Positions 1-6,843 of a stretch of DNA of 7,430 bases are shown in pieces. Position 1 is the first letter of the stretch. The number at the start of each line of letters is the position of its first letter. Source of the stretch: Microcoleaceae cyanobacterium UBA9251 (lineage in GTDB: Bacteria > Cyanobacteriota > Cyanobacteriia > Cyanobacteriales > Microcoleaceae). The stretch lies in contig DPLL01000295.1 of the NCBI GenBank assembly GCA_003542015.1, positions 1 to 7,430 of the forward strand, in the 5' to 3' direction. Made by a program: the position numbers and the translations under genes. The notes below the pieces were generated by a model. That model did not search any database. It saw only the letters and a program-made list of their open reading frames with translations, and was not told where the DNA came from.

Positions 1-3
1 TGA

Positions 4-22
4 CTACTAACTACTAACTACT
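4..22. repeat. CTACTAA heptamer tandem repeat
   Basis: CTACTAA occurs twice (4-10, 11-17), followed by a partial third copy CTACT (18-22). The array may extend beyond the window edge. Its third unit supplies the stop codon of the minus-strand transporter (CTA at 18-20 reads TAG). Heptamer tandem repeats (STRR-like) are common between genes in filamentous cyanobacteria. Confidence 0.6.
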
Positions 23-1115
23 GAATATCGTTTTTATGTAATTCTTCGTCGCTAAAGGGATTGTAGAAAAATGAACCTGTTTGCGGTGGCAATTTGGGAT
101 TGAGTACAATTTCTACTATACTTTTTACTACCCCAGTTAACGGAATTGCGAGGATAACTCCCAACAATCCTCCCACTCTACCTCCTAACAGCAAAGCTGT
201 GAAAATAATTACTGGGCTTAATCCTGTGAGAGTGCCCATGATCCGGGGAGCTACTAAATTGTCCTTGACTTGCTGAAGGGCGATCGCAACTACTAAGACT
301 TGCAACGCCAGCCACCAATCAATAAACGCTACAATTATACTAACAGCTCCAATTCCCAAAGTTGCACCGATAAATGGAATTATTTCCGTCAACCCTATAA
401 ATACCGCAAATAACAGGAAAAATGGCACTCGCAGCCACCAAAAAGCTAGAGTCAGTGCGATCGCCATAAATAGTCCTAGCAGCAACTGTCCCGATACAAA
501 CCGCTGGAGGTTTCGCTGTAAAGTTTCGGTTAAAACATAGCGGATGTCTGGGGCAAAAATACTTGTCAAACCACCCCATACTCTTTGTCCGTCTAGGAGC
601 ATATAAAATGAAATTACTAGAATTAGAATTAAATCCAAAAACCAGTTGACAGTACCGACAACTAAGCCTAAACTAGTACCCGCGATCGCCTGCACTTGTT
701 CTTGCACCTTAGCAGATAGTTGCTGTTCCAAAATTTCCACGTTAAAAGGCAAATTGCGATCGGCACTCCAAGTTTGGAATTCATCTAGCTGCTGTCGCCC
801 AGACTCCAGCAATTCCGGGAACCTCACCCCCAACTGTCTGGCTTGGCTGAACACTGGCGGCACAATAGTTAGACCAATTACTACTAATAGCAAACCCGCA
901 GTCAAATAAACCAGCCCCGCAGCTATTCCCCTTGGCAAAAATACTTGCAGTCTTACTACTGCGTAGTTCAATAAAAACGCAATCAGTCCCGCTGTTACTA
1001 AAATGCTGACCAGTTCTCCAACATAATTGACAGCAGCCAAGGTAAACCACCCCGTCACTAGGACTAGCAGCCAAGTAATTAGAAACTGTTGGACGGGAGA
1101 AAAGAGACTATTCAT
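18..1115 (-). CDS. AI-2E/PerM-family (UPF0118) membrane transporter
   Basis: This is a 365-aa polytopic inner-membrane protein of the AI-2E transporter/PerM family. Members are proposed exporters or permeases, but substrates are known for few of them, so none is assigned here. Hydrophobic segments lie at about residues 10-28, 34-52, 64-86, 147-173, 208-228, 232-262, 266-282 and 301-337, close to the eight usual for the family. A soluble, Gln-rich amphipathic stretch (about 90-145) sits between segments 3 and 4, as is typical. Family signatures seen are PFIGA (247-251), VAPRIMG (288-294), and the Gly-rich GGRVGGLLGV (311-320) followed by AIPL. Length is normal and the frame is intact. The ATG at 1115 has no clear Shine-Dalgarno sequence, and no better upstream start was found. 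The TAG stop lies inside a heptamer repeat. The gene is transcribed away from the efflux genes, so it is not in their operon. Confidence 0.9.
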   Translation of the reverse strand: MNSLFSPVQQFLITWLLVLVTGWFTLAAVNYVGELVSILVTAGLIAFLLNYAVVRLQVFLPRGIAAGLVYLTAGLLLVVIGLTIVPPVFSQARQLGVRFPELLESGRQQLDEFQTWSADRNLPFNVEILEQQLSAKVQEQVQAIAGTSLGLVVGTVNWFLDLILILVISFYMLLDGQRVWGGLTSIFAPDIRYVLTETLQRNLQRFVSGQLLLGLFMAIALTLAFWWLRVPFFLLFAVFIGLTEIIPFIGATLGIGAVSIIVAFIDWWLALQVLVVAIALQQVKDNLVAPRIMGTLTGLSPVIIFTALLLGGRVGGLLGVILAIPLTGVVKSIVEIVLNPKLPPQTGSFFYNPFSDEELHKNDIQ

Positions 1116-1279
1116 GTTGATTGTGGTCTAAACTGGTACAATTTTCTCAGCAGATTTTTCTGGTTCTATGACACACATTAGAGCATAGATTAGCGATCGC
1201 CCACTTGTTGCACAGGCAGGTACAATTAAATGTCGATCGAAATTTCGCCGCAGTCACCCAAAAGGAGGACGCGCCACTG

Positions 1280-1307
1280 CTGACACCCTCCGTTAAAATG
1301 ATATAGA
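1280..1307 (+). promoter_or_regulatory. Candidate promoter of the efflux operon
   Basis: CTGACA (1280-1285, five of six matches to TTGACA) is separated by 16 bp from TATAGA (1302-1307, four of six matches to TATAAT). This would start transcription near 1314 and give a leader of about 60 nt. The match is modest, and other AT-rich hexamers nearby (TACAAT, TATAAA at 1330-1340) could serve instead. Confidence 0.3.
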
Positions 1308-1361
1308 TCTTAAGACCGCAATCTTTCTTTACAATATAAAAAACCAAAGGCTCAAACCGGC

Positions 1362-1368
1362 GGGAGGA
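1362..1368 (+). promoter_or_regulatory. Strong RBS fixing a GTG start
   Basis: GGGAGGA ends 6 nt before the GTG at 1375. This is the best ribosome binding site near the start of the adaptor gene, so the GTG is preferred over the internal ATG at codon 12. Confidence 0.75.
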
Positions 1369-1374
1369 ACTACT

Positions 1375-3162
1375 GTGACAAATCAAGTTATCTCAGAAGC
1401 GGAAGAAATGCAACCTCTTCACCACATACACAACGGGCGCGACAGCAACGAAGCCGTGAACCTGTTTGAAGGTGGCGTCAAAGACAAGTCACGCCGGGAA
1501 TTAGTCTCAGACGAAGATGAACGAGAAATTCCTCTACAAGTTCCAGAGGATGGGGAAGCATCAGTAGTTTGGGAAGCAGAAGAGCCTGAATCTGCGCCCA
1601 GCAAAGGCATCAGGTGGCGGTCAGTGTTGGCGGGCATAGGAATAGGTATTGCAGCAACGCTGGCGACAGAACACTTGATGCTACGCCAAAGTGCGCCTCC
1701 CGCAGCTCAAGCAAAACCTGCCTCTCCAGCACCGACTGCTCAGACTGTGACAGTGGCGGCTGTGGAATCGGCTGCGGTGGCTCAAACTCTGGAAGCAACC
1801 GGTACTGTGGCGGCTTACGATTTGCTGCCGGTGCTGCCACAAGCTAATGGGTTGCAAATTAAGCAGGTTTTGGTGGCGGAAGGAGATGCGGTGGAAAAAG
1901 GTCAGGTTATGGCGGTTTTGGATGATTCGGTGTTGCGATCGCAAATTGCCGAAGCTGTTGCTAAAGTACAATCGGCCGATTCTACGGTAGAACAAGCCGA
2001 AGCTCAGGTGCTGCAAGCCCAGTCTACCCAAAAGGAAGCCGAAGCCGGCGTTACTCAAGCCCAAGCCGGTGTTGAAACAACTGTCGCTGAGTTAGTACAA
2101 ATTAAAACAGGTGTCGGTCAAGCTAAAGCTGGTATCGAGCAAGCTAAAGCTGGTGTCAATCAAGCTCAAGCTAGCATTGCTTCGGCTCGCGCTAAATTAG
2201 ATCAAGCTCAAAGAGAAGTAAATCGCACCCAAGATTTGGCCTCTCAGGGAGTAATTAGTCAGCAAGATTTAGAAAGGCGCAAGACGGAACAGCAGACTGC
2301 TGTTCAAGATTTGAACAAAGCTAAAGCTGATTTGAGTAGAGCTTTGGAAGAACAGAATAAAGAAGTGGAAGAAGTGCGATCGGCTCTTGCTAAAGTAGTT
2401 AATGCCGAAGCTAATATCAATAAGGCTAAAGCTGCTGTCAGCGTTGCTCAAGCTAAAGTTAATACGACCGCCACAACTATCAGCAGTGCTAGGGCTAATG
2501 TCGGAAATAACGCAGCAAGTGTCCGCAGCAATGAAGCGCGAGTCAAACAGTTACAAACTCAACTAGAACAAACTGTTGTTCGAGCACCGGATACCGGCAT
2601 TGTTGCTGAAAGAATTGGTCGTGTTGGTGATGTTTCTTCGGGGAGTCAAAAACTCTTTTCGATTATTCGGGGAAATAAGCTAGAATTGCAATTGAAAGTG
2701 CCGGAAACTCAACTAGGGCTGGTGCGGCTGGGAACAGCAGTCCGCATTACTTCTGAATCTGACAAGCGGATTAAATTAGCGGGAACTGTGCGAGATATTT
2801 CGCCGCTGGTTGACCCTCAAAATCGCCAAGCAACGGTGAAAATTGATTTGCCTCAAAATGAGTTTTTGCGATCGGGAATGTTTTTGCACGCATCTATTTC
2901 GACGGCAACTGCTCAAGGTTTGAAAGTCCCTGCTAAGGCTATTTTACCGCAATCTGACGGTGGTGCTGTGGTTTATAAACTTGTTGGTGAGGATAAGGTG
3001 CTGGCTCAATCTGTGGAAGTTGGGGAAATTTCTGGGGGGGCTGTTGGTGATTTGACGAATGCTAAGGTGGAGATTAAAAAGGGTTTGAAGGTTGGCGATC
3101 GGGTAGTGATTGCTGGGGCTGGTTATCTGAAGGATGGCGATCGGGTTAAGGTTGTTAAATAG
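1375..3162 (+). CDS. RND efflux periplasmic adaptor subunit (HlyD/AcrA-type membrane fusion protein)
   Basis: This 595-aa membrane fusion protein bridges an inner-membrane RND pump and an outer-membrane TolC-type channel. Domains in order: an acidic, probably cytoplasmic N-terminal extension (1-80); one hydrophobic anchor (about 82-97) followed by a Pro/Ala-rich linker (105-122); a first lipoyl half-motif (about 147-185); a very long Ala/Gln/Lys-rich coiled-coil hairpin (about 186-400); a second lipoyl half (401-431, with the typical RAPDTGIV); a beta-barrel (about 435-510); and a membrane-proximal domain (512-595). The hairpin holds an exact RxxxLxxxxxxS signature (R284, L288, S295), which in TolC-dependent adaptors marks the tip that meets the channel. 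The protein is much longer than AcrA (about 400 aa), because of the N-terminal extension and the coiled coil. It starts at GTG. The permease gene lies 109 bp downstream on the same strand, so the two are probably one operon. The cargo cannot be told from sequence. Confidence 0.92.
   Translation: MTNQVISEAEEMQPLHHIHNGRDSNEAVNLFEGGVKDKSRRELVSDEDEREIPLQVPEDGEASVVWEAEEPESAPSKGIRWRSVLAGIGIGIAATLATEHLMLRQSAPPAAQAKPASPAPTAQTVTVAAVESAAVAQTLEATGTVAAYDLLPVLPQANGLQIKQVLVAEGDAVEKGQVMAVLDDSVLRSQIAEAVAKVQSADSTVEQAEAQVLQAQSTQKEAEAGVTQAQAGVETTVAELVQIKTGVGQAKAGIEQAKAGVNQAQASIASARAKLDQAQREVNRTQDLASQGVISQQDLERRKTEQQTAVQDLNKAKADLSRALEEQNKEVEEVRSALAKVVNAEANINKAKAAVSVAQAKVNTTATTISSARANVGNNAASVRSNEARVKQLQTQLEQTVVRAPDTGIVAERIGRVGDVSSGSQKLFSIIRGNKLELQLKVPETQLGLVRLGTAVRITSESDKRIKLAGTVRDISPLVDPQNRQATVKIDLPQNEFLRSGMFLHASISTATAQGLKVPAKAILPQSDGGAVVYKLVGEDKVLAQSVEVGEISGGAVGDLTNAKVEIKKGLKVGDRVVIAGAGYLKDGDRVKVVK
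2116..2178 (+). repeat. In-frame 21-bp repeats within the adaptor coiled coil
   Basis: Three successive 21-bp units (2116-2136, 2137-2157, 2158-2178) encode the heptads GQAKAGI, EQAKAGV and NQAQASI. The first two are nearly identical at DNA level (CAAGCTAAAGCTGGT shared). Related heptads flank them (TQAQAGV before, ASARAKL after). One unit is one coiled-coil heptad, so gain or loss of units would lengthen or shorten the helix without breaking register. Confidence 0.7.
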
Positions 3163-3205
3163 TTATTTGTGATTGGTTGTTTTGAGATTTTTGCCTTTTT
3201 TTAAC

Positions 3206-3245
3206 CGCAGATAAAGGCAGATAAACGCCGATGCACGCAGATAAC
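3206..3245. repeat. Four-unit 10-bp intergenic tandem repeat
   Basis: The units CGCAGATAAA (3206-3215), GGCAGATAAA (3216-3225), CGCCGATGCA (3226-3235) and CGCAGATAAC (3236-3245) fill the middle of the adaptor-permease spacer. From memory, degenerate arrays of CGCAGATAAA-like decamers recur between genes in several filamentous cyanobacteria. No stem-loop or reading frame is evident in it. Confidence 0.65.
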
Positions 3246-3271
3246 TAATTCCCAATTACCACTTCCTAATT

Positions 3272-6200
3272 ATGTCTTTCAATATTTCTGCTTGGTCGAT
3301 TAAACAGCCTGTTCCTACTATTGTTTTATTCTTGATATTGACAATAGGTGGTTTATTGTCTTTTCCGGTTTTGGGGATTGATGATTCGCCTAATATTGAT
3401 GTTCCTTCTGTTTCGATTTCTGTTAGCCAACCGGGGGCTGATCCATCTGAACTTGAATCTCAAGTTACTAAAAAAGTTGAAGATGCTGTTGCTGGTTTGG
3501 GTAATATCGACCACATTATCTCGACTGTTAATGATGGTTCTTCTAATACGACTGTTAACTTTCTGCTAGGCACTAATAGCGATCGCGCTACGAATGATGT
3601 CCGCAATGCGATCGCCCAAATCCGCCAAGGCTTACCGCAAGATATCAATGATCCAGTCGTCAAGCGGGTTGAGTTTGCCGGCAGTTCTATCATGTCCTAT
3701 GCTGTGGTTTCCGATCGCCAATCTGTAGAACAGTTAAGTGAGTTGATCGACCAAAATATCAGCCGTAGTCTCCTCTCTGTCAAAGGTGTTGCTCAAGTGC
3801 AGCGCATCGGAGGTAGAGACAAGGATATTCGTGTTGATTTGAACCCTGAACAACTGAAAAGTCTTGGCATTACAGCTACCCAAGTTAATGACCAAATTCG
3901 CAATTTTAATATCAATTTACCGGGCGGGAGAACCGAAATTGGTAATTCTGAGCAAACAGTTCGTACCCTCGGTAGTGCGAAAACTCTCGATGAATTGAAA
4001 ACCTATCAAATTACTTTGCCCAAAGGTGGTTTTGTTCCTCTTTCTAGTTTGGGAGAAGTGACTGAGGGCTATGCAGAGGCGCGTCAGGCGGCGCGACTTA
4101 ATGGCAAACCTGTAGTTGCTTTTTCTATCCTTCGCAGTACCGGCAGCACTCTCGTTACTGTCGAAGAAGCGGTGCGGAAAACTGTGGAAAAAATGGAAAA
4201 GACTTTGCCAACTGATGTCAAGTTGGAACTTATTTATACTTTAGCAGATCACATCCGGGCTTCCTATGAAGCTTCTGTGGATGCTTTATTTTTGGGGGCG
4301 GCTTTAGCGGTAATTACTATTTTAATCTTTTTGCGGGATTGGCGGGCAACTCTGATTGCTTCTGTGGCTTTACCGCTGTCGGCAATTCCTACTTTTGCTG
4401 TACTCCGACTTTTGGGCTATACCCTCAACAGCATGACTTTGTTGGCGCTGGCGCTGGTGGTGGGTGTATTGGTAGATGATGCGATCGTCGAAATTGAAAA
4501 TATCGAACGCCATGTCGGGATGGGGAAAACTCCCTATCAAGCTTCTTTGGATGCTTCTGCTGAAATTGGTTTGGCTGTTGTTGCTACTACTATGACGATT
4601 GTCGCAGTATTTGCACCGGTGGCTTTTATGCCGGGAATTCCGGGTCAGTTTTTTCGACCTTTTGGGGTGACGGTTTCGGCGTCGGTTTTGTTTTCGCTGC
4701 TGGTAGCCCGCACTGTGACTCCGATGATGGCTGCTTATTTGTTTAAGGATAAAGGACACCATCAGAAACAGTTAAAAAAAGACCAATTATCCTATCAGTA
4801 TCGACGGCTTTTAATGTGGTCGCTTAAACATCGGGCGATCGTCCTAATTATGGCTGTGGCTTTATTATTCGGCAGTTTTAAGTTAATACCTTATATTCCG
4901 ACTGGGTTTATCGATCGCGATGATACTGGACTTTCTACTGTCTCTATTGAACTTCCTCCCGGTTCTACTCTCCAGCAGACGGATTTAGCTGTACAACAAG
5001 CAACTCAAATATTGCTTACCCATCCAGCAGTCGAAAGCGTTTTGGAGACAGAAGGTTCTCCGACAGTTTCTGGTGGTGCCGGTGGGGGTACTGCCCGTGC
5101 TAGTGGTGTGAATACAGGGACTCTTTATGTGAAACTCAAACCCGCGAACAAACGGATTAAGCAACAGCAGTTTGAAGAGGAAATGCGCCCCAAACTCACG
5201 GATGTTCCCGGTGTGCGGCTCAGTTTTTCTCAAGGGCGAGTGGGGGGTAGAAAGCAAATGTCGATCGTCTTAAAAAGCGAAAATGCTACTGCTTTAACTA
5301 AAACAGCTCTTGCTCTTACTCAACAAATGAGTCAGGTGCCGGGATTGATTGAGGTGCAATCTAGCGCGAGTTTGGTGAAGCCAGAAATCCTGGTTAAACC
5401 TGATCCGCATCGGGCGGCGGATCAGGGTGTATCTGTACAACAAATTGCTCGCACTGCAACTCTGGCAACTATCGGAGATATTGAATCTAATCTTGCTAAG
5501 TTCGATTTGCCAGATAGACAAATTCCGATTCATGTGATGTTGGCACCGCAGTTTCGCAGCGATATCGAAACAATTAAGAATCTACAAGTACCTGGTAAAA
5601 ATAATACTTTGGTGCCTTTGAGGGCGGTGGCTGATATTGCTTTGGGTAGCGGGCCTTCTCAGATCGATCGCTATGACAGAGCTCGCCAAGTTTCTGTGGA
5701 GGGTAATTTGTTGCGCGGTACTACTTTGGGAGAAGCTTCCGCTGCGGTGAAACAACTACCTGCGATGAATCCTCTGCCCCCTGGCGTCGAGCAGGAATCG
5801 TCGGGAGATGCGAAGGTGATGATGGATGTGTTCAGCGGTTTTGCGGGGGCTTTGGGAACGGCGGTTTTGTTGATTTATGCTGTTTTGGTGCTGCTGTTTG
5901 CGAATTTCCTGCACCCGGTGACAATTATGGCTGCGCTACCTTTGTCTGTTGGGGGTGCGCTGCTGGGATTGCTGGTGGGGCAGAAGTCTTTGGGGCTATA
6001 CGCTTTGATTGGGATCGTGTTGCTGATGGGAATTGTGACGAAAAACTCGATTTTGTTGGTGGATTACGCGATTCTCAATCAGCAGGAAGGTAAGCCGATG
6101 TATGAGGCGACGCTGGATTCGGGGGTGGCGCGCTTGCGGCCGATTTTGATGACGACGATCGCCATGATCGCTGGAATGGTCCCCATCGCCCTGGGAATTG

Positions 6201-6406
6201 GCGCCGGTTCTCAGGTGCGGAGCCCGATGGCGATGGCGGTTATTGGTGGTTTGATGACTTCTACGCTGTTGACTTTGCTGGTGATTCCGGTGATTTTTAC
6301 TTATATGGATGGTTTCCAAATCTGGATTTTTCATCTGGTGCGGGGTGGCGGTAGTCAGAAGGGGGAAGGGAAAAAAGTGCGATCGAAGTCTGTTTCTACT
6401 AAGTAA
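3272..6406 (+). CDS. RND efflux transporter permease subunit (AcrB/HAE1 type)
   Basis: This 1044-aa inner-membrane pump exchanges protons for exported substrates and works as a trimer with the upstream adaptor. The usual RND plan is intact: TM1 (12-33), a large periplasmic loop (34-335), TM2-TM6 (336-490), TM7 (about 521-539), a second large loop (540-852), and TM8-TM12 (853-1012). Proton-relay residues are present: D402 and D403 in TM4 (GVLVDDAIVE), K924 in TM10 (TKNSILLVDY), and R954 and T961 in TM11, matching AcrB D407/D408, K940, R971 and T978. Other family motifs are FMPGIPGQFFRPF (452-464) and GAGSQVRSPMAMAVIGG (977-993). Length matches AcrB (1049 aa), and the tail is short and basic (1029-1044). 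The residues indicate the HAE (hydrophobic/amphiphilic) branch rather than the heavy-metal branch, but the substrate is unknown. No Shine-Dalgarno precedes the ATG at 3272, so it may depend on translation of the upstream gene. A terminator follows directly. Confidence 0.95.
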   Translation: MSFNISAWSIKQPVPTIVLFLILTIGGLLSFPVLGIDDSPNIDVPSVSISVSQPGADPSELESQVTKKVEDAVAGLGNIDHIISTVNDGSSNTTVNFLLGTNSDRATNDVRNAIAQIRQGLPQDINDPVVKRVEFAGSSIMSYAVVSDRQSVEQLSELIDQNISRSLLSVKGVAQVQRIGGRDKDIRVDLNPEQLKSLGITATQVNDQIRNFNINLPGGRTEIGNSEQTVRTLGSAKTLDELKTYQITLPKGGFVPLSSLGEVTEGYAEARQAARLNGKPVVAFSILRSTGSTLVTVEEAVRKTVEKMEKTLPTDVKLELIYTLADHIRASYEASVDALFLGAALAVITILIFLRDWRATLIASVALPLSAIPTFAVLRLLGYTLNSMTLLALALVVGVLVDDAIVEIENIERHVGMGKTPYQASLDASAEIGLAVVATTMTIVAVFAPVAFMPGIPGQFFRPFGVTVSASVLFSLLVARTVTPMMAAYLFKDKGHHQKQLKKDQLSYQYRRLLMWSLKHRAIVLIMAVALLFGSFKLIPYIPTGFIDRDDTGLSTVSIELPPGSTLQQTDLAVQQATQILLTHPAVESVLETEGSPTVSGGAGGGTARASGVNTGTLYVKLKPANKRIKQQQFEEEMRPKLTDVPGVRLSFSQGRVGGRKQMSIVLKSENATALTKTALALTQQMSQVPGLIEVQSSASLVKPEILVKPDPHRAADQGVSVQQIARTATLATIGDIESNLAKFDLPDRQIPIHVMLAPQFRSDIETIKNLQVPGKNNTLVPLRAVADIALGSGPSQIDRYDRARQVSVEGNLLRGTTLGEASAAVKQLPAMNPLPPGVEQESSGDAKVMMDVFSGFAGALGTAVLLIYAVLVLLFANFLHPVTIMAALPLSVGGALLGLLVGQKSLGLYALIGIVLLMGIVTKNSILLVDYAILNQQEGKPMYEATLDSGVARLRPILMTTIAMIAGMVPIALGIGAGSQVRSPMAMAVIGGLMTSTLLTLLVIPVIFTYMDGFQIWIFHLVRGGGSQKGEGKKVRSKSVSTK

Positions 6407-6430
6407 GTCAACCTAATTATCTGCTAGATC

Positions 6431-6466
6431 TCCCCGACAACTTCTGCCAAGTCGGGGATTTCTCTT
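6431..6466 (+). terminator. Rho-independent terminator of the efflux operon
   Basis: TCCCCGAC (6431-6438) pairs perfectly with GTCGGGGA (6451-6458): an 8-bp GC-rich stem with a 12-nt loop, followed by TTTCTCTT. It begins 24 nt after the permease stop codon. It would separate the efflux operon from the gif genes. Confidence 0.75.
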
Positions 6467-6498
6467 AAATATAAAGCTTTGTTACAATATGAAATTAT

Positions 6499-6512
6499 GT
6501 AGCTTTAGATAC
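6499..6512. promoter_or_regulatory. NtcA box (GTA-N8-TAC)
   Basis: GTA (6499-6501), eight bases, then TAC (6510-6512) is a perfect match to the consensus of NtcA, the global nitrogen regulator of cyanobacteria. NtcA-activated promoters usually carry the box about 22 bp upstream of the -10. Here only 12 bp separate it from the predicted -10, so it overlaps the -35 region, as expected for repression. NtcA is known to repress gif genes in Synechocystis under nitrogen limitation, which agrees with this placement. Confidence 0.75.
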
Positions 6513-6524
6513 AGAATTGTCTGT

Positions 6525-6530
6525 TATATT
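6525..6530 (+). promoter_or_regulatory. gifA: Candidate -10 box of the gifA promoter
   Basis: TATATT-like sequence (TATATT read one base out as TTATATT, 6524-6530) lies 12 bp after the NtcA box. Transcription would start near 6537 and give a leader of about 50 nt. No good -35 is present. A second AT-rich hexamer, TACAAT (6483-6488), upstream of the NtcA box, is an alternative -10. With either, NtcA binding would block the promoter. Confidence 0.45.
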
Positions 6531-6588
6531 GAATAGTAGGAACAGAAACACAGCTCAACCTTAGTCAAGGAATACGGAGGAACCGGAT

Positions 6589-6783
6589 ATGTGTACCGAA
6601 AACCAAGCTCGCTCTCTGATGATGCGCCACCACCAACTCGTCAAGAACCGGCAGCAATCTATGCTCAACCGCAGCGCCGCCGAAGTTGGTATGGATGATG
6701 CTAACTACTGGGGTCATATTCAAGGCAAGCCGCAGCCCAGCTTTCAAGCAAGTTACGATCGCAGCAATGCCGCCATGAGCTAA
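6589..6783 (+). CDS. gifA: Glutamine synthetase inactivating factor IF7
   Basis: This 64-aa basic protein binds type I glutamine synthetase and inhibits it when ammonium is plentiful; it acts in the cytosol, and inhibition is reversed when the factor is degraded. The sequence matches IF7 as I recall it: the core QARSLMMRHHQLVKNRQQSM followed by LNRSAAEVG, then a tail with GKPQPSF (46-52) and YDRSNAAMS (56-64). R8, R21 and R28, the three arginines reported as essential for IF7 binding to glutamine synthetase in Synechocystis, fall at exactly the same positions here. Length agrees with the usual about 65 aa. Residue 2 is Cys, where the Synechocystis protein, as I recall it, has Ser. CGGAGG (6575-6580) ends 8 nt before the ATG. 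A perfect NtcA box lies upstream, and a short paralogue follows 60 bp downstream. In Synechocystis the gifA leader is also a target of the sRNA NsiR4; I cannot show that pairing here. Confidence 0.9.
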   Translation: MCTENQARSLMMRHHQLVKNRQQSMLNRSAAEVGMDDANYWGHIQGKPQPSFQASYDRSNAAMS

Positions 6784-6809
6784 GGGCAGCTCAATTTCCC
6801 CAATTGCCC
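6784..6809 (+). other. Small hairpin between the two gif genes
   Basis: GGGCA (6784-6788), directly after the gifA stop codon, pairs with TGCCC (6805-6809), with a possible G-U pair extending the stem. No T-run follows, so it is not a convincing terminator. It could protect the upstream message or partly lower downstream expression. The stem is short and may be chance. Confidence 0.3.
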
Positions 6810-6843
6810 GCAAACTTAATACCTACATTTGGAGAAACCAGTT

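Larger units (their letters stand above)
1116..1374. other. Divergent intergenic spacer (259 bp)
   Basis: This region separates the minus-strand transporter from the plus-strand adaptor gene and must hold both promoters. It contains a HIP1 octamer (1193-1200), a 10-bp palindrome CGAAATTTCG (1238-1247) overlapping TCGATCGA (1233-1240), an isolated Shine-Dalgarno-like AAAGGAGG (about 1261-1268) with no reading frame behind it, and a weak promoter candidate for the adaptor. No small gene or RNA could be recognised. Confidence 0.6.

Noticed and set aside
1261..1306. Ideal Shine-Dalgarno-like AAAGGAGG followed by an ATG at 1298
   Set aside because: The frame from that ATG stops after two codons (ATG ATA TAG), and the ATG is far from the site. 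GGAGG could pair with CCTCC (1287-1291), but the stem is only five pairs.
1681..2064. 127-aa minus-strand frame within the adaptor gene
   Set aside because: It is antisense to the lipoyl/coiled-coil region and has no recognisable domain or RBS.
2116..2178. CRISPR-like or mobile repeat
   Set aside because: The repeats are in-frame coding heptads of a coiled coil with no spacers.
3163..3205. T-rich stretch after the adaptor stop codon as a terminator
   Set aside because: No stem-loop precedes the T-runs, so there is no support for splitting adaptor and permease into two transcripts.
5996..6334. 112-aa minus-strand frame rich in His, Gln, Arg
   Set aside because: It lies opposite the conserved TM10-TM12 region of the permease. 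Its odd composition follows from the complementary codons.
6537..6588. Possible glutamine riboswitch (glnA-type RNA) in the gifA leader
   Set aside because: The leader lacks the conserved GACGGAAGUAGG-like core. That element is known for gifB (IF17) leaders rather than gifA.
6565..6813. 82-aa open frame on the minus strand opposite gifA
   Set aside because: It is a shadow of gifA. The plus-strand gene has a good RBS and clear family identity.
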